Assembly (NCBI RefSeq): GCF_020520425.1
Contig: NC_079492.1
Coordinates: 117,153,157 to 117,217,156 of the forward strand
Direction: 5' to 3'
DNA from: Spinacia oleracea
Taxonomy: Eukaryota; Streptophyta; Magnoliopsida; Caryophyllales; Amaranthaceae
Length of the DNA stretch: 64,000 nucleotides
Shown here: positions 1 through 12,260 of the stretch, piece by piece
How positions within the stretch are numbered: the first letter of the stretch is position 1
Layout: each line of letters starts with the position of its first letter
The notes under the pieces: generated by a model
Databases searched by the model: none
The model's input: the letters and a program-made list of their open reading frames with translations, nothing else
What the model was told of the DNA's origin: nothing
Made by a program: the position numbers and the translations under genes

Positions 1-900
1 AAAAAACCAACATGACCCCTTGACTCACCCAAATCCACAAACAAACAATCCCCCAAGATGACCAACTAATCCAGATCAAACCAAGCCAACATAACATAGT
101 ACATACACTACTAACAGGGCAATTTGAACTCAAGCAACCCCAAATCACCAACCATCTTATACACCCACCAAAACCCTCAAAAGTGTGTATAAAATCAGTA
201 ATCTGACCCTCCTTCAAACCAACCAGAAGCAAACTAAACAACAAAATACAACAAAATACACAAAAAACATCATGAAATTAATAAACTAGATTACACAACT
301 TACAGCTTTTATTGAAATCGGCAAGAAGCAGATAACCAGAAAAACCCCTGACGGTCTATGATCACCAAACTCAAGGACCGGAGGAGAACGTCGACGGAGA
401 TAGTCGGCCCAAGAAACCCCAAAACCACCACACCCGGTGGGGAATTAAAACTCAGAACTCCGAATAGAGCCCCGAACCGCCGTTGAGAAAACCCAATCAA
501 CACCAAAGCCGATTAAAACTGACTAAACACCGCTGAAAATAATTGGCCGCCGACTACGGTAGGTGAAACCGGACTTGAAACCTTCGAGAGCACCGATCGG
601 CCAAGAAAAGCGGATAAAACCGAAGAAAACAAGGAAAACGAATGAAACTAACACAGATCTCTCGCCGGCGAGGGTGATGAAGATATTTATCACCGATCGC
701 CGGCGAGGAAGGCTGAAAACCTAGGCGATGGAAGAGGTGGTGGGTGAAGAGAGAAGGGAGAGAAAAAAATTTAGAGAGAGAAGCTATTTTTTTTGGAAGA
801 AGCAGATTGCATAATTTGAAATGGATAATGGTATACTATATAAGTTGGCAGAGATGACAGTTAACAGTTGAAACTTGAAAACTAAAGTTAATTCAGCTAG
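1..900 (-). other. Unassigned; leader-like sequence read on the minus strand
   Basis: No coding region can be supported. Read on the minus strand, the stretch from about 840 downward has a CT-rich start, GCCGGCGA blocks and short open runs. This resembles the 5' leader of a plant gene or LINE whose body would lie off the left edge. The 65-residue ORF at 309-506 has no recognisable domain. This is inference from composition only. Confidence 0.2.
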
Positions 901-1282
901 CATGACCATATTAAGTGTCATATGGCCCAGTCTTGACATTTTGAGGTCCCTAGGCGAAATAAGAAACAGGGCCCCTTTCGAAATGATACGTCTTTAAATG
1001 AAATAATATAATTTTTTTTTGTTAAATCTATTATATTGTTAAATTCAAATCAATAAAAAAAAATTATTAGATCTCCTTCACATGATCCTATAATTTCAAA
1101 ATCCTGCTCTAGTCAATCTTTTGAAATATTTCAATAAAATAAATACTTATTTAATTACAAGATAATTAATGTGCGTAAAGTGTTTTTATTTTATTTTAAA
1201 TAAAGGTTTATTTTGAGCATATAAAGTATCAATTAATTTTGTTTTTATTAAAATTTGATATCTATTTTAACACTTATAGACC

Positions 1283-1995
1283 CATAGTTCATCAACTAAG
1301 CATTTTTTTCGCCCACATATAGTTACATAAATTAGAACTGATTACTAAAAGTCAAATACTACATACATAAACTTAACGTAAAACTTAATTATCTTTTAAA
1401 GGATTAAAGGACAGAGCTAATACAAATAAAGGGTTTAAGTAATTGAGACACTATATGTACGAAGTATTATAAATGAGAAAATTAGTTGCTAAAAAAAATT
1501 AAATAAAAAATTACAGTACAAGCTAACAAACACAAAATAAAAATATTGACGAAGCTAAAAAAAAAAAGAGTTGAACGAATAAAGGAAGATGGAAGTCAAC
1601 AAGAAAAACAATGAGGGAATGAAAACAAAATAATAATACATAGTTCATCAACTAAGCATTTTTTTCGCCCACATATAGTTACATAAATTAGAACTGATTA
1701 CTAAAAGTCAAATACTACATACATAAACTTAACGTAAAACTTAATTATCTTGTAAAGGATTAAAGGACAAAGCTAATACAAATAAAGGGTTTAAGTAATT
1801 GAGACACTATATGTACGAAGTATTATAAATGACAAAATTAGTTGCTAAATAAAAAATTAAATAAAAAATTACAGTACAAGCTAACAAACACAAAATAAAA
1901 ATATTGACAAAGCTAAAAAAAAAGAGTTGAACGAATAAAGGAAGATGGAAGTCAACAAGAAAAACAATGAGGGAACGAAAACAAAATAATAATAA
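1283..1995. repeat. Tandem direct duplication, 356-bp unit x2
   Basis: The block beginning CATAGTTCATCAACTAAGC at 1283 is repeated head-to-tail from 1639 and ends at about 1995. The two copies differ by only a few substitutions and small A-run indels. That closeness indicates a recent local duplication inside an AT-rich non-coding region. The ORF reading leftward across it is not convincing as a gene. Confidence 0.9.
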
Positions 1996-1999
1996 TGTC

Positions 2000-2075
2000 A
2001 ATGAGGGGCGTCGAACTCTAGACCAATGGTAGATATTAAAATTATAGCACCTGCTTTCTACCAATGAGCCAAGGA
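2000..2075 (-). repeat. tRNA-like (SINE-type) promoter remnant
   Basis: On the minus strand the sequence holds a box A-like motif TTGGCTCATTGGTAGA and, about 50 bases later, a box B-like motif AGAGTTCGACGCC. This is the layout of a tRNA-derived SINE head. No A-rich tail or target duplication was identified, so it may be a fragment. Confidence 0.35.
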
Positions 2076-2205
2076 AATAACGTGTGTATTTAATGCGTTG
2101 TTTATTTTTATTACTAATTTACTGAACAACCTATTATTTTGGGCCCCTTTCCGCCATGGGCCCTAGGCGGTCGCACCCCTCGCCTACCCCCTAGGGTCGG
2201 GCCTA

Positions 2206-3325
2206 TGATTAACGGTGGGAGTCTCGGAGGAGATGAATTGGGACTTTGTAGTAGAATGCGAAATTATTTAAAGTGTGTATAAATGTTGTTTTACTTAATC
2301 GCTCTTTGAACGAATAACTAGTTGTATATTTGCTTAAGAAGATCAAATTTATTTTTTTATATTCGCACACATCGCGTACATATAAGATTAGTTTATACAT
2401 AAATTAAATGCAATATTACGCATGGATTTGGTACTACTCCAATATCTTTTTTCAATAGAAAAAGTCGACTATTAAACCAGCAATAAACAAGCAATAAACA
2501 AGCGACTTCACCGTGTTTTCGTCCAAAAATAACAATTTCCTAGTATTAGTTTATTTTTCATGACAAAATGAAGGGAGATCATTTGACTAGTTCATAACTT
2601 CAGAGAGTTTTTTCTTCGTTACGTTCTTATCATCAAATCCAAGTAGTACTAGATAATTCGTGTTAAATCTTCAAAAGAGGGCCTTTACATAATTACATTT
2701 GACGATGGTAGGTTTGTGACTTACGTATTCGGTATTCGGTATTCGGTAATCGTTACTCCCTCCGACCCTTTAACATTGCTCCATTTGACTATTTACGTTT
2801 TCGGAAATGATAAAGGTCGTAACATGCGACTTTTAAGCCGTGTCACATTGATGACATAACATGCTTATGTGTCATGCTTTAAATTGAAAACTAAAATATT
2901 TAACTTATATAACCTATTATACATGTTTCAAAAAAATGTAGGAAAATCTTAATATTCTAATTTATTTTCTTCTTTATATCGATTACCTTATTTACATATT
3001 TTCATTGTGAAGATATTGCATTGATAGTTAGAATATTCTGATAACGCATAACCTAGGTGGCCCCTGTATGTACCAATTAAACTCCGACACGTAAAATTGC
3101 GATAACTAAATATTATCGCAACTTGCGACATTTATCATCACTCTTATATTTTTCAAGTCATAAACTAAGCTGCGGATATCCCCAATTCTACATACATATA
3201 GTTTATTTTAAAAAAATGATATTATAAAATTCAAATTGAAACAAATTTAACAAGAGTTTACTGGACTATTTTATTCTTATATACTCCGTAGATTAACGGA
3301 AATTTATGGTCAAAGTTTATAAAGT
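2206..3325. other. AT-rich intergenic sequence, no gene seen
   Basis: Nothing coding is supported. A single Stowaway-like terminus (ACTCCCTCCGACCC) lies near 2755 without a clear partner. A short triplication of TTCGGTA occurs near 2730. Confidence 0.4.
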
Positions 3326-3654
3326 TTGACAAAGAAATTATTGCATGTAGTATCTGGTAATCTGAATGTAATTGGTAAAAGTTTACATTCACAATTTAAA
3401 GAACTATTCATGTCTTTGAATTGAAATAATCGTGCTTACATGGGTGATTATCTACTGGATCTATTTAAAAGTTTATCGAAGACTTACTCAACTTCATTTA
3501 TTTTAGTGAATTTTATGTCATGGAATTAATCAAAGGAAATGGCTTATATAAATCCTTTTGCAAATCATATGTTTCATAACTCATCCTTCATTAAGCAAAT
3601 AAGCAGTTTAAAGCAATAAAAGCTTTTGTGAGAATCATCTCATCTCCTAACAAA
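3326..3654 (+). promoter_or_regulatory. Promoter of extensin-like gene 1
   Basis: A TATA box (TATATAAAT, 3545-3553) lies 110 bases before the chosen ATG. The whole interval closely matches the region upstream of the second extensin-like gene (27904-28217), including the block around GAACTATTCATGTCTTTGAA. Conservation over about 300 bases shows the promoter was duplicated with the gene. Confidence 0.75.
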
Positions 3655-4227
3655 ATGGCACTTAATAAAGCTTCACTCATGTCTTTCATGCTCATGACCT
3701 TGGTAACACTTTCATCTGCTCGTGACTACCCTACTCCAGCGTATAAGGCGCCAATTTATTCTCCGGAATACTCGTCACCACCGGTGTACGAGTCTCCAAC
3801 ATACACTCCACCATCGCCAGTTTACGAGCCCCCAACATACACCCCACCATCGCCAGTTTACGAGTCCCCAGCATACACTCCACCATCACCTGTTTACACC
3901 CCATCACCCGTATACAAATCCCCTGAATACAAATCCCCCGAATACACCCCATCACCCGTATACAACTCTCCTGAATACACCCCATCACCCGTATACAACT
4001 CTCCTGAATACACCCCATCACCCGTATACAAATCCCCTGAATACAAATCTCCTGAATACACCCCATCACCCATATACAACTCTCCTGAATATACCCCATC
4101 ACCTGTATACAACTCTCCTGAATACACGCCATCACCCGTATACAACTCTCCTGAATATACACCATCACCAGTTTACACTCCACCATCTTACGAGTCCCCT
4201 GCATACACTCCATCTCCAGCTTACTGA
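3655..4227 (+). CDS. Tyr/Pro-rich extensin-like cell-wall protein 1
   Basis: This 190-residue secreted structural protein probably acts in the cell wall. The start at 3655 (MALNKAS) is preferred over the in-frame ATG at 3628, because it begins a typical signal peptide ([13 protein letters not shown], cleavage probably after SSA). The mature part is almost entirely low-complexity: YSPEY and SPPVYES units, then TPPSPVYE, then a tandem [20 protein letters not shown] block to the end. It has many Tyr but no SPPPP block, so it is not a classical extensin and is closer to short proline-rich proteins. No intron is seen. AATAAA lies about 150 bases downstream. It is paralogous to the gene at 28218. 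No specific symbol is justified. Confidence 0.82.
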   Translation: MALNKASLMSFMLMTLVTLSSARDYPTPAYKAPIYSPEYSSPPVYESPTYTPPSPVYEPPTYTPPSPVYESPAYTPPSPVYTPSPVYKSPEYKSPEYTPSPVYNSPEYTPSPVYNSPEYTPSPVYKSPEYKSPEYTPSPIYNSPEYTPSPVYNSPEYTPSPVYNSPEYTPSPVYTPPSYESPAYTPSPAY

Positions 4228-4779
4228 TTACTTATATTTCACCCCAAATGCGAGCTCAAATGAATATCTTGACCAAAATCATTATGTTATACATCTATTT
4301 GACGCAGTCCTGATAGCAGAGAATTGGGTTTGATAAAATTTTAATATCCTTGTGTTGTTTTTTAATTTTACAAAAAAATAAATGATGTTGTTCATCAAGC
4401 TCCTGCAATGTACAAGTTATACCTGTAAGAAATTACGGCTTTTTAAATAAATGTACAAATTCTTATATTCAATGGGATAATGTATGTATATTTAGATTGT
4501 TTATTCTTTACTCGATGGTCTAGTATTGTACCTGTGCAATTACATGGTTCAAAAAGTTTAAATATGAAGCTCTCTGTAATTTGAAGTTACAATACTTTTT
4601 TAATGAGTGGTGATCGATATTAACTCATACATTTAAAGTTATATACTACGCTTTAATATTTAATGAGTAGTAATTGATATCATAAATAATTATTTTATGT
4701 GTAGAGGTGAAAAATTTTACGCTTTAATATTTAAAACTCGTTGTAGGAGGAATATTTACTTGATAAAGTTACATTACTA

Positions 4780-5111
4780 CTCCCTTCGTCCCTTAATACT
4801 CGCACCGGTTTGACCGATGCGGAGTTTAAGACATTTGAATTGACTTATTAATTTAATGAGTGTTAGTTGAGAATGAGATTTTTTTTAGTATAGTTAGTGG
4901 CAAATGAGTAAGGGGTGAGGAGTGGTGAGTGGGGGTGTGAATTTTTATATGATTTTTTGTACGGAGTAGGGGACTAGGAGTGTAGGTGGGTTAGTAGGTA
5001 AGTGTGAGAAATAATATAATATTGGTAAAATTTTCCATTTATTTAAGCGGGGCAAGTATTAAGGGACGACCCGAAAAGGAAAGCGGTGCGAGTATTAAGG
5101 GACGGAGGGAG
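4780..5111 (+). mobile_element. Stowaway-type MITE (332 bp)
   Basis: Terminal inverted repeats read CTCCCTTCGTCCCTTAATAC at the left and the complement of GTATTAAGGGACGGAGGGAG at the right. The flanks are TA on both sides (4778-4779 and 5112-5113). The termini and TA duplication are diagnostic for Stowaway MITEs. The same family, in opposite orientation, lies at 49968-50292. Confidence 0.88.
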
Positions 5112-5113
5112 TA

Positions 5114-7526
5114 TCTCTTACCAGGTTTTTATTTTCATGCCATATTGTACACCTCAAAACTTAAAAGTATCTGCTTCTCTCTCACTAAAATCTCGTTGTC
5201 TTCTCTCTACAAAAACAACAAACCCTACACCGCTCAACTCGGATCTCCGGCGAGAATCAAAACTTGTTTCCTTGTCTAATTTTCTCGCTAATATCTCTAG
5301 AGGAACTTTTTAACCAGATCTCGAACTCAGGGTTTCAAATTTGGAGACTCTAGTTAGTAATTTTTCGGTTTCCGAAAGAGAAGAAGAAGGAGTCAAGCGG
5401 TTAGACGGAAGCTTCCACATCCTCTTAGTGCGCTGCCCTTCTCATCGGAAACCATCGGATCTAGGATTTTAATTGTTCTTTATCCCGTTCAACTAATCAA
5501 GGGGGTTTTGGTTCGTTCGCTTTTGGAGGTTATTGGTCCAGTATTACAACTTCATCTCTTCCGACTACTTCCTAATCACCGCCTCTTTTAATCGTTGGTA
5601 AAGGTAAAGTGTCGCTGCTTTGAATTTGCAGGTAAAGGTTAATTTTAAGGGGTAGGGTTTCAACTTCGGGATAGAACTTCTGGGTTTGGGTTGTGTTTGT
5701 GTGTTTGGGAGTTAAGGATACTGTTTTCTAAAGCTTTTCCTAACCGTCGGTCGTCTCATAGTGTCGGGAAAATCCCGATCATGCTGGTAAAGGTTAGGTT
5801 TGGGATTCAGTTTAAGGCTAATTACTTTCCTCTATTTCGTAACCTCCATGATTATATTCTTGTTAGCCTGTTTGGTGGTCACATTGTGTCTTTTATGGGC
5901 GCATAGGTCGTTGTTCATTCTTTTGGTTTTTAAGGGTAAAAGTTATTCTCTGATTGTTGATTATAGTGGAAATCAATTGTGGTTTCTATCTCCTTTGGCT
6001 ATGTGTATTTTGTTATGTTGTTGTTTGGTTTCTATCTCCTTTGGTTATTTGTGTTTTGTTATGTTGTAGTTTGTGGGTATGGTTGTTTAGGATGATTGGA
6101 TTGGAGTAGCAATAAGTTTGGATAACAATAGTTGGGAGGTTAAGAATTATAATGTTCTCCTATTCTATGCAGTGGGGTGTTCTTCTGTTAGAGGAGTCGG
6201 GTGTGTAATGGAGGAGGATGTCATCTCACAGGGGGGGGATTGGAGGTTAGCGTTCATTTAGCTCGACGAGGTAAGGAGAAGTGGGTTTAGGGAGGGTCAT
6301 GGTATTAGGGTTTTGGTTGTTGTGGGTCTGAGAGGTTGGCTTTTGTTAGTCCTCTTTTTAGGTTAGCGTCAAGAGTGTGACAAGTTGTTCTTGACGCTTT
6401 CAAAATCAAATATTTGAGCGTTACTCCTCAATTTTTGGGGTTTTGGTAGAGTCACTTTCAGCGACCGTAATCGCTTGTGTACTTTTCACGAGGTTTAACC
6501 AAATTTCTCATCCTTTGTTTCTCTTCCGCTTCTTTCATTGTTTTTCATGTTCTACGGGATATTTAGAGAACCTCCTTGTGGTAACCACTTAAGCTACTGT
6601 CAAATCTCCTGCAACGAAATCACAACCACAAATGATCTTGGCACGACAACACTTTGTTGGGGTGTAAACAAGATTTCAACAATCAAGAACCGCTACGGAA
6701 AGAGCAAGCTACCCTTACGAATGTTGAAGTTATGCATTTAGTTTGTAACACCTTTTCATTTATGTAAAATTAAGGCTATGTGAAAAAAAAATTAAAAGAA
6801 TAAAAACTCAATTAATTAGCAACTCTCTAAAACCCAGACCTCCCCCCTTCTATCTATAAAGAACACCCAAATCCTTACAAGTCTATTTTCAACCACATTC
6901 CCAAATGGTATCGTCGCATATCAGTGGGTTTTTTTAGCTGGAGAAGTAAAACAAGAAGGAACCAAGTTTATTCGTCAATGAAGCTTCAACTCCTCCTAAT
7001 GCTCACCTCTTCGTTGCCGAAGCTTTTTCTTAGAGTAGTTAGTCTAGTTAGAATTTCCAAATGAAGGAATCTTAGCTAAGTCCGTGACGGGTAATTTGTC
7101 AGTTTGGATCATCTTCAACCTAATTGATCGCCTCTTCCAGATCTTTCCCAAACCCGGCTGGCGATCATTTCGCGGGAGGTAAGTAAAGTTTAGGGGTTAG
7201 AGTTTCCATATCGAGTAAGAAACACTAGTTTTACCGATACAGTCTGATTTACAGAGAATTTTTGGATCGTCTTCAACATTGCTGGTAAAGTTCAAGGTCA
7301 GGGTTTCTGTTTTGAGTAGAAAACGCTAAAACATTGGTGGGAGGAATCATCAATTGATGGGTTATTGTATTATTTTGCAGAAACTTAATAATACGATATT
7401 ATTTGAGGGGAGTAAATCTAAATTTCTCATAAACAATTATGACCTTTATTATTAATTGTGTAATTTGTTCTACATTATATTTGTAGGATTTGTTCATAGT
7501 CGTACGCGGTTGGTTATAACAAAGGA
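5114..7526 (+). other. Unassigned 2.4-kb stretch
   Basis: The stretch starts with a CT-rich, leader-like segment (about 5160-5280) with AAACCCTA and CTCCGGCGA words. It then holds several related GGTAAAGGT...GGGTTT segments near 5600, 5630, 5790, 7175 and 7280. ORFs of 60-90 residues show no domain. It could be the leader of a truncated gene or LINE, or decayed repeat DNA. No function can be assigned. Confidence 0.25.
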
Positions 7527-7700
7527 GACAAAGTTTGTTGTTTTGATTGTAATATTAATGATGGGGAACACAAGCTAGGGAAGAGGACCTCGACGATACT
7601 AAGGGTGACTGTGGAACTGTGGACTAAAGATACAATCCCACAATCCAAGTAACAATCATGCAATAACGACTTATGCATCCTAATAGAACTACGGAGTAGA
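7527..7700 (+). repeat. Dispersed duplicate of 26762-26900
   Basis: Words such as TTTTGATTGTAAT, CCAAGTAACAATCATG and TATGCATCCTAATAG occur here and again at 26762-26900 in the same order. Together with the extensin-like copies this indicates a segmental duplication. At 26.9 kb the duplicate is followed by a Stowaway element. Here only a TACGGAGTA remains at the corresponding place. Confidence 0.65.
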
Positions 7701-7862
7701 CTTGGTAAAATTGACCCGAACTCGAAAAATCGACCCGAATGATCCGATCTATAACCGGAAATCGATCAGAAACTACAACCCGAAATTAACCCGAAAATCA
7801 AATAGACCCGATACGAAATCGAAATCGACCGAAAGTGATTTGACCTGAAATAACCTGATACC
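7701..7862 (+). repeat. CCGAA-rich degenerate minisatellite (insertion target)
   Basis: Degenerate ACCCGAA/GACCCGA units run up to the edge of the LTR element and resume after it (23922-23990). The sequence ATACC at 7858-7862 is the left target-site duplication. Confidence 0.6.
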
Positions 7863-9326
7863 TGTAGACACCTACTTCTGTCCCCGTTCCCGCAAGGGAA
7901 AGGTTCGATGATGAAAGCGTAAATCTCCACTTGACAACGCATCTCCTATAAAATAAACGAATCTCGATTCCCCATTTCATTTCACCCGAAACCTGCTATT
8001 TATGGAAACCTGCTAAAAATAGTAATTGCCGTAAAAGGTAGCTTCTAAAAGTGGCAAATCATAAAAGATAGAAACCTGTCAGAATTAGGTGTTGCATTCC
8101 AACATAAATCCTAAATGAGATAGAAAACTGCGAGAATCCTATTCCTAATATGATTCGGAAGTAAGAGTTACGTATTAATTGAAATCCTAACGAGCCTAGA
8201 GTTCGTAACGGGCCCAGACGCATTCCGTCATAAAATTGATACGCGCTAAAAGACTCGAATTAATCTCAAACTCTACGGATTTCAGGAATCCGAATCTGAC
8301 CAAAGAATTCTGCCAGACCCTATTTTCAACGCCCAGCCCTGGGCGCCGAAAATTCCAGCGCCCAGAGCTGGGCGCCGAAAATACCTGGGACGGATTCTTT
8401 TCCTAATCCGTTTCGTATTCAAATTCCTGAAAAACTATCTTTCTACGCCACTTTTTCCTATAAATAGACCCCTAAAACCGACGTGAAAAGGACACACAAC
8501 AACACATAATCATATTCAGAGTATTGACTCCAACCCTTAGCCTAAGCCTCTCGCTGCGAAACTGTTCACGCGTTCTGTCGCAATCGATCCATAAATCGAA
8601 CATAACGTATCCTGTCCCATAATTGAGATTCGTTAAATAAAAAGGAGAAATAGAAAATTCAAAGTGGTTAGTTTTCTGAGAACCGTGACGCACCTCTCAA
8701 GGGTGCGTCGTAATGTGTCCCTTTTCGATGATTTAACTGCTTTCCTCGCCCTTTTTATGAACTGTTAAACTAACCTAATCTGATTGTTTTATCACGCCTA
8801 ACAAATATAATATTTTTGGGAAATCGGATTATCATGCTAGGTCCCTTAATGCTACTTAAATCAGATAATCACGATCGAATTAGTGTTATATGTTGCATAT
8901 TGCTAAAATCAACTCAGATTAGTTTAATAGTTAATGCATGTCCCTTCAATTATTTATGCTGAGCTAGTAAGGATATCCTGCCTCTGGAGTTATCGACGAG
9001 CGAAGTACTCCTCTCGGTAGTTACAGTCCCCCGAACCCTCAATCTCTACCTTGCGGGTGTATATTGAGAGATCCCCACACCAGGGATCACAAGGGAACCT
9101 ACGGCCGTCGTGGTCAAACATAATTGCACTCCCTTTATGTCACGATAACCGGGTTTTGTCAGTTATTCTCATTGTCGTTAAAAACTGAATGGCGACTCCT
9201 ATATTACTAGTCAATTGGGTGTATACTCACAGGAAATCCAATTACACTTGATTGAATAAAAAGAATCGTCACACCCACGAGGGACAAGGTCACGCATTAG
9301 CCTCGCGCTTTTTCGACCCCCTCACA
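7863..9326 (+). repeat. 5' LTR of the 16-kb element
   Basis: Starts TGTAGACACCTACTTC and ends GACCCCCTCACA. A TATA-like TATAAATAG lies at about 8459-8467. A pair of GC-rich palindromes of the form CGCCCAG-CTGGGCG lies near 8332-8380. The right LTR is collinear and the same length. Confidence 0.92.
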
Positions 9327-9327
9327 G

Positions 9328-9345
9328 TGGCGACTCCACAGGGGA
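9328..9345 (+). promoter_or_regulatory. Primer-binding site
   Basis: TGGCGACTCCACAGGGGA begins one base after the 5' LTR. It matches the form of the tRNA-Arg-type primer site known from Ogre/Tat elements (from memory, not verified by alignment). Confidence 0.65.
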
Positions 9346-10138
9346 TAGTGAAGGAAATACTCGTGCTTGTAGGTAATCAAAATAGCCGAAGTGTGAAACG
9401 ATCCTACCCCGCGTTTATTTCCCCATCAAGTTGGGACGACCTGAAAATCAGCATATTAATGTGAACGGGCAGAACCGCATAAGAATCTCGGCTCCCTCGG
9501 GAGTTGGGACTAAGGATACCTTTTTTCGCCAATAGGGGGGTGCATACGCCGCGCATGTTGCCCACTCGGTACTTGTGCAGGTAGTACACCTATCCCGAAC
9601 CCAATCGCTCGCCCATTAGGTCCCTCTCGCCTGCATGCCCCCTTGGCTTACACTTGCGGGTTGGCCTCTTGAGCGAAATTCGTCTGTTGAAGACACTACC
9701 TCGACCGGGGCATGTGTTGGATCTACGATAGAAGCGGTACCAATCCAGGCGCAAATAACTACCCATAGAAGCCTATCATAAACTACGTGACATATTTAAT
9801 TTTCAAATCCATGTTTGTAATGTAGTTATGTGTAGCGAACTAGGTGACTATGTTATGATTGTGCGTACGAATAATGCTAGACAAATAATGCTAGAAAACC
9901 AACGACCTTAAAAATTGCCCAAACATTCATGAACCAATTGGCCAAAGAGTTATACCACAATACGTGTTCCGCAAGCCCGAACGATCGCCACAAAAATAAG
10001 CGACGCTCGGGATGGCCTGTAACGAATCCCACAAACGCTGCACAACGCGTAAAGGACGTTATAAGGCAAGCACGCAAAATTAAAGTCGCAAAAACAAAAG
10101 TATACGCAAACAGAAAACGAGAACCAGCCAGGGACGCA

Positions 10139-10201
10139 TTTTCAACGCCCCTGGCTGGGCGCCATAATTTCTCACGCCCACTGCTGGGCGCTGAAGTTGT
10201 T
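10139..10201 (+). repeat. Paired GC palindromes (internal copy 1)
   Basis: Two adjacent imperfect palindromes, CGCCCCTGGCTGGGCGCC and CGCCCACTGCTGGGCGCTG, are separated by an AT-rich spacer. The same two-hairpin module is found in both LTRs and at 14.93, 17.01 and 18.17 kb. Confidence 0.75.
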
Positions 10202-11569
10202 GCCTGGCCTTTTGGTCAGGCACAGCAGCTTCGGTGCCCGCGAATGAAAAAATATACGTAGCAAAAAAAAAACTTTTCGAAAAAATTTGCTGCGAGGGCG
10301 TATGAAAAGGCACTCGATTCTAAAAGCGACTAAAAAAATAAAAATAAATAACTCTTTATGTCGTTGTTAGGCCTCCTACAACGACAATGCTCGGCACCAA
10401 AACCGAGCATGCTAATTAAACGACCTTGAATGTCACATGGGCAAAGTATTCAAAAAATAATGTTCAAATGGAGTCTTCAAGGAAAAATAATGTTCGAATA
10501 AAAATAAATAAATCCAAGTCTAGACTAGGTTATGCCGAAGTACGATCTAATTCTCTGAGCGCTTTTAAGGAAGTCAAGACGAATAGTCACCCCCCTGAGT
10601 GGACGAGAAAGAAAGGATTTCTCGCAGCCTTTTCTGGTCCCCCCTGAGCCGGGGGGTGCTTGCGGGGAGGGTGCACCAATAGCTGAGCGGCCGGAGATTG
10701 ATTGAAAAGCCGGCCCCGGATTCTTGAGAAGCAAAACAGTCGGAATAGGAAAGGGAGGGGAAGGATGATCCGGAGGCGGAAGACGGAGCCATTTTTTTTT
10801 TCCAACGGGAGGACTGGGCAGCGTTAGCTGTTGGGACTTTTGCCGGTTCATCGAAATCTTCAACAAAAGGCAAGACTAACGAAGGTAGACTACGTCCGGG
10901 GTGGCCCGGCCCCGAAGGACCTTCGTGCCGTTTTATTGGAGAGGTCGAATCTATCGGAGTGGAATCTTTCATTTCCACGAGCTTTAGGTTGTTTACATGC
11001 TTGAATGATTTTCAACGCAAAGAAAAGAAAAAAGGGTAAATTAATGTGTATTTGAAAGATTGGGATTGAGAAGGAGCTCTAGTAGGTGAATGCGTCCGGA
11101 ACCCTCCCCCTGCGCAAGCGCTAGGGCGGAGCTTCTCTTTAGCGAGTCAACAAAAGCATAGCGACTACGTTCCTTTTTTTTAGTTCAAGTAGCTTGGTTT
11201 GCAAATTTCAAGGAAATTCGCTGAGACAAATAAAGATCTTGTGTATTCCCCCATCCCTCGCTTTGACAAAGCCAGATCTGGTGTTTTAGTCACCTTTCAA
11301 TGGCTCCCTTAATTATGTCAACGACCAAGTACTCCCGCCCCAAAAAGCGGAAACCGAACAACCACCTTTTCGCTTTGCCAGAAGTGAGGGAGACCGCCCC
11401 GGGCTCACATCAGGGCCAACAGAGTTCCAAAATTGATGAAAAAAGGCTATGCTAGGGCGTGTGGTCGACGGGTTGGGTGACGACAGAGGAACCAACCCGC
11501 CTGCTGGGCTTTAGCGAGTCAACAAAAGCTTCGCCCCACTACCGCTGGCAGGCCAGCCGGGCCGTGAGC

Positions 11570-11620
11570 GGGGCTATTTTGCCGAGTTCCTTAGAGAGAG
11601 TTGTCTCGGTTCTTCTTAGT
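11570..11620 (-). pseudogene. Mitochondrial 26S rRNA fragment
   Basis: The minus strand reads CTCTAAGGAACTCGGCAAAA preceded by a CCGAGACAACTCT stretch. This is a strongly conserved large-subunit rRNA segment. The match stops soon after AATAGCCCCG, so only about 50 bases are present. It is a non-functional relic. Confidence 0.7.
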
Positions 11621-12195
11621 TAAGTTGGGCGGTTTCGAGTGCTCTCCTGTTGTTGGTCGCCGTCCCTGCTTAGAAAGGACCTGCTTTCCATGAGCGGGCG
11701 CGGAGAAGAAAAGGCCAAACACTTCGGCCTAACGGGAATGAGCAACGATGATGGTGACTCGCCGGCAAATGTAGCCCCGGTGCCGGTACCTGCTGCGGTG
11801 TTGCTCTTGCATTTTTGGCTCCAATTTATAAAGAAGGAAAGAAAATAGCAGCCCAACTATGAAGTACATCACCAGATGTTACAACCATTTGGATCGGAGA
11901 ATTTATGGAGGAAGTCGGGTCAAATCCCCAATCCGCTCTCGCTCGCCGCTACTAACGGGGCTACCTAAGGAAACTCCGATTCGATCCGCCCCCCGGCCCC
12001 GAAAGGTGAATGAATGGTCGGGATAGCTCAGTCTTGACTCTTTCCGGCGCTTTTGGGGCCGGGGGGAATGCCAACAGGTGTCTATTATTGAATTCATCCG
12101 ACCCGATAGTCTCCGATCCTTGCATCATCTGATCTCGATCGGGTTAACTCCTAAATTCAGGCCTGTGTTAGGAACTTCCTTAGGCTGTTAAACAA

Positions 12196-12260
12196 GCACA
12201 CACGTGCTACAATGGCAATTACAATGGGAAGCAAGGCTGTAAGGCGGAGAGAATCCGGAG
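12196..12260 (+). pseudogene. Mitochondrial 18S rRNA fragment
   Basis: Contains ACACACGTGCTACAATGGCA and, shortly after, GGGAAGCAAGGCTGTAAGGC and GCGGAGAGAATCCGGA. This is the conserved small-subunit rRNA segment in the plant mitochondrial form. Sequence on both sides does not continue the gene. It is a relic. Confidence 0.8.

Larger units (their letters stand above)
925..2205. mobile_element. Degenerate hAT-like non-autonomous element (tentative)
   Basis: The left edge reads CAGTCTTGACATTTTGAGG followed by CCTAGGCGAAAT. The right edge reads GGGCCCTAGGCGG then CTAGGGTCGGGCC. Both ends also carry GGGCCCCTTT. These GC-rich ends resemble the CAGGGCCGGCCC-type termini of a common plant hAT family, which is recalled knowledge rather than a search result. 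No clean 8-bp target duplication was found and there is no transposase. An internal direct duplication fills much of the interior. Confidence 0.35.

Noticed and set aside
1807-2064. 85-residue hydrophobic minus-strand ORF
   Set aside because: It lies across the tandem duplication and a SINE-like remnant, with no signal of a real gene.
3731-4213. Long minus-strand and shifted-frame ORFs over extensin-like gene 1
   Set aside because: They arise because the repeat unit is a multiple of three and lacks stops in several frames. Only the plus frame has a signal peptide and promoter.
11570-12260. Functional rRNA genes
   Set aside because: Only short conserved pieces in opposite orientation; the genes do not continue.
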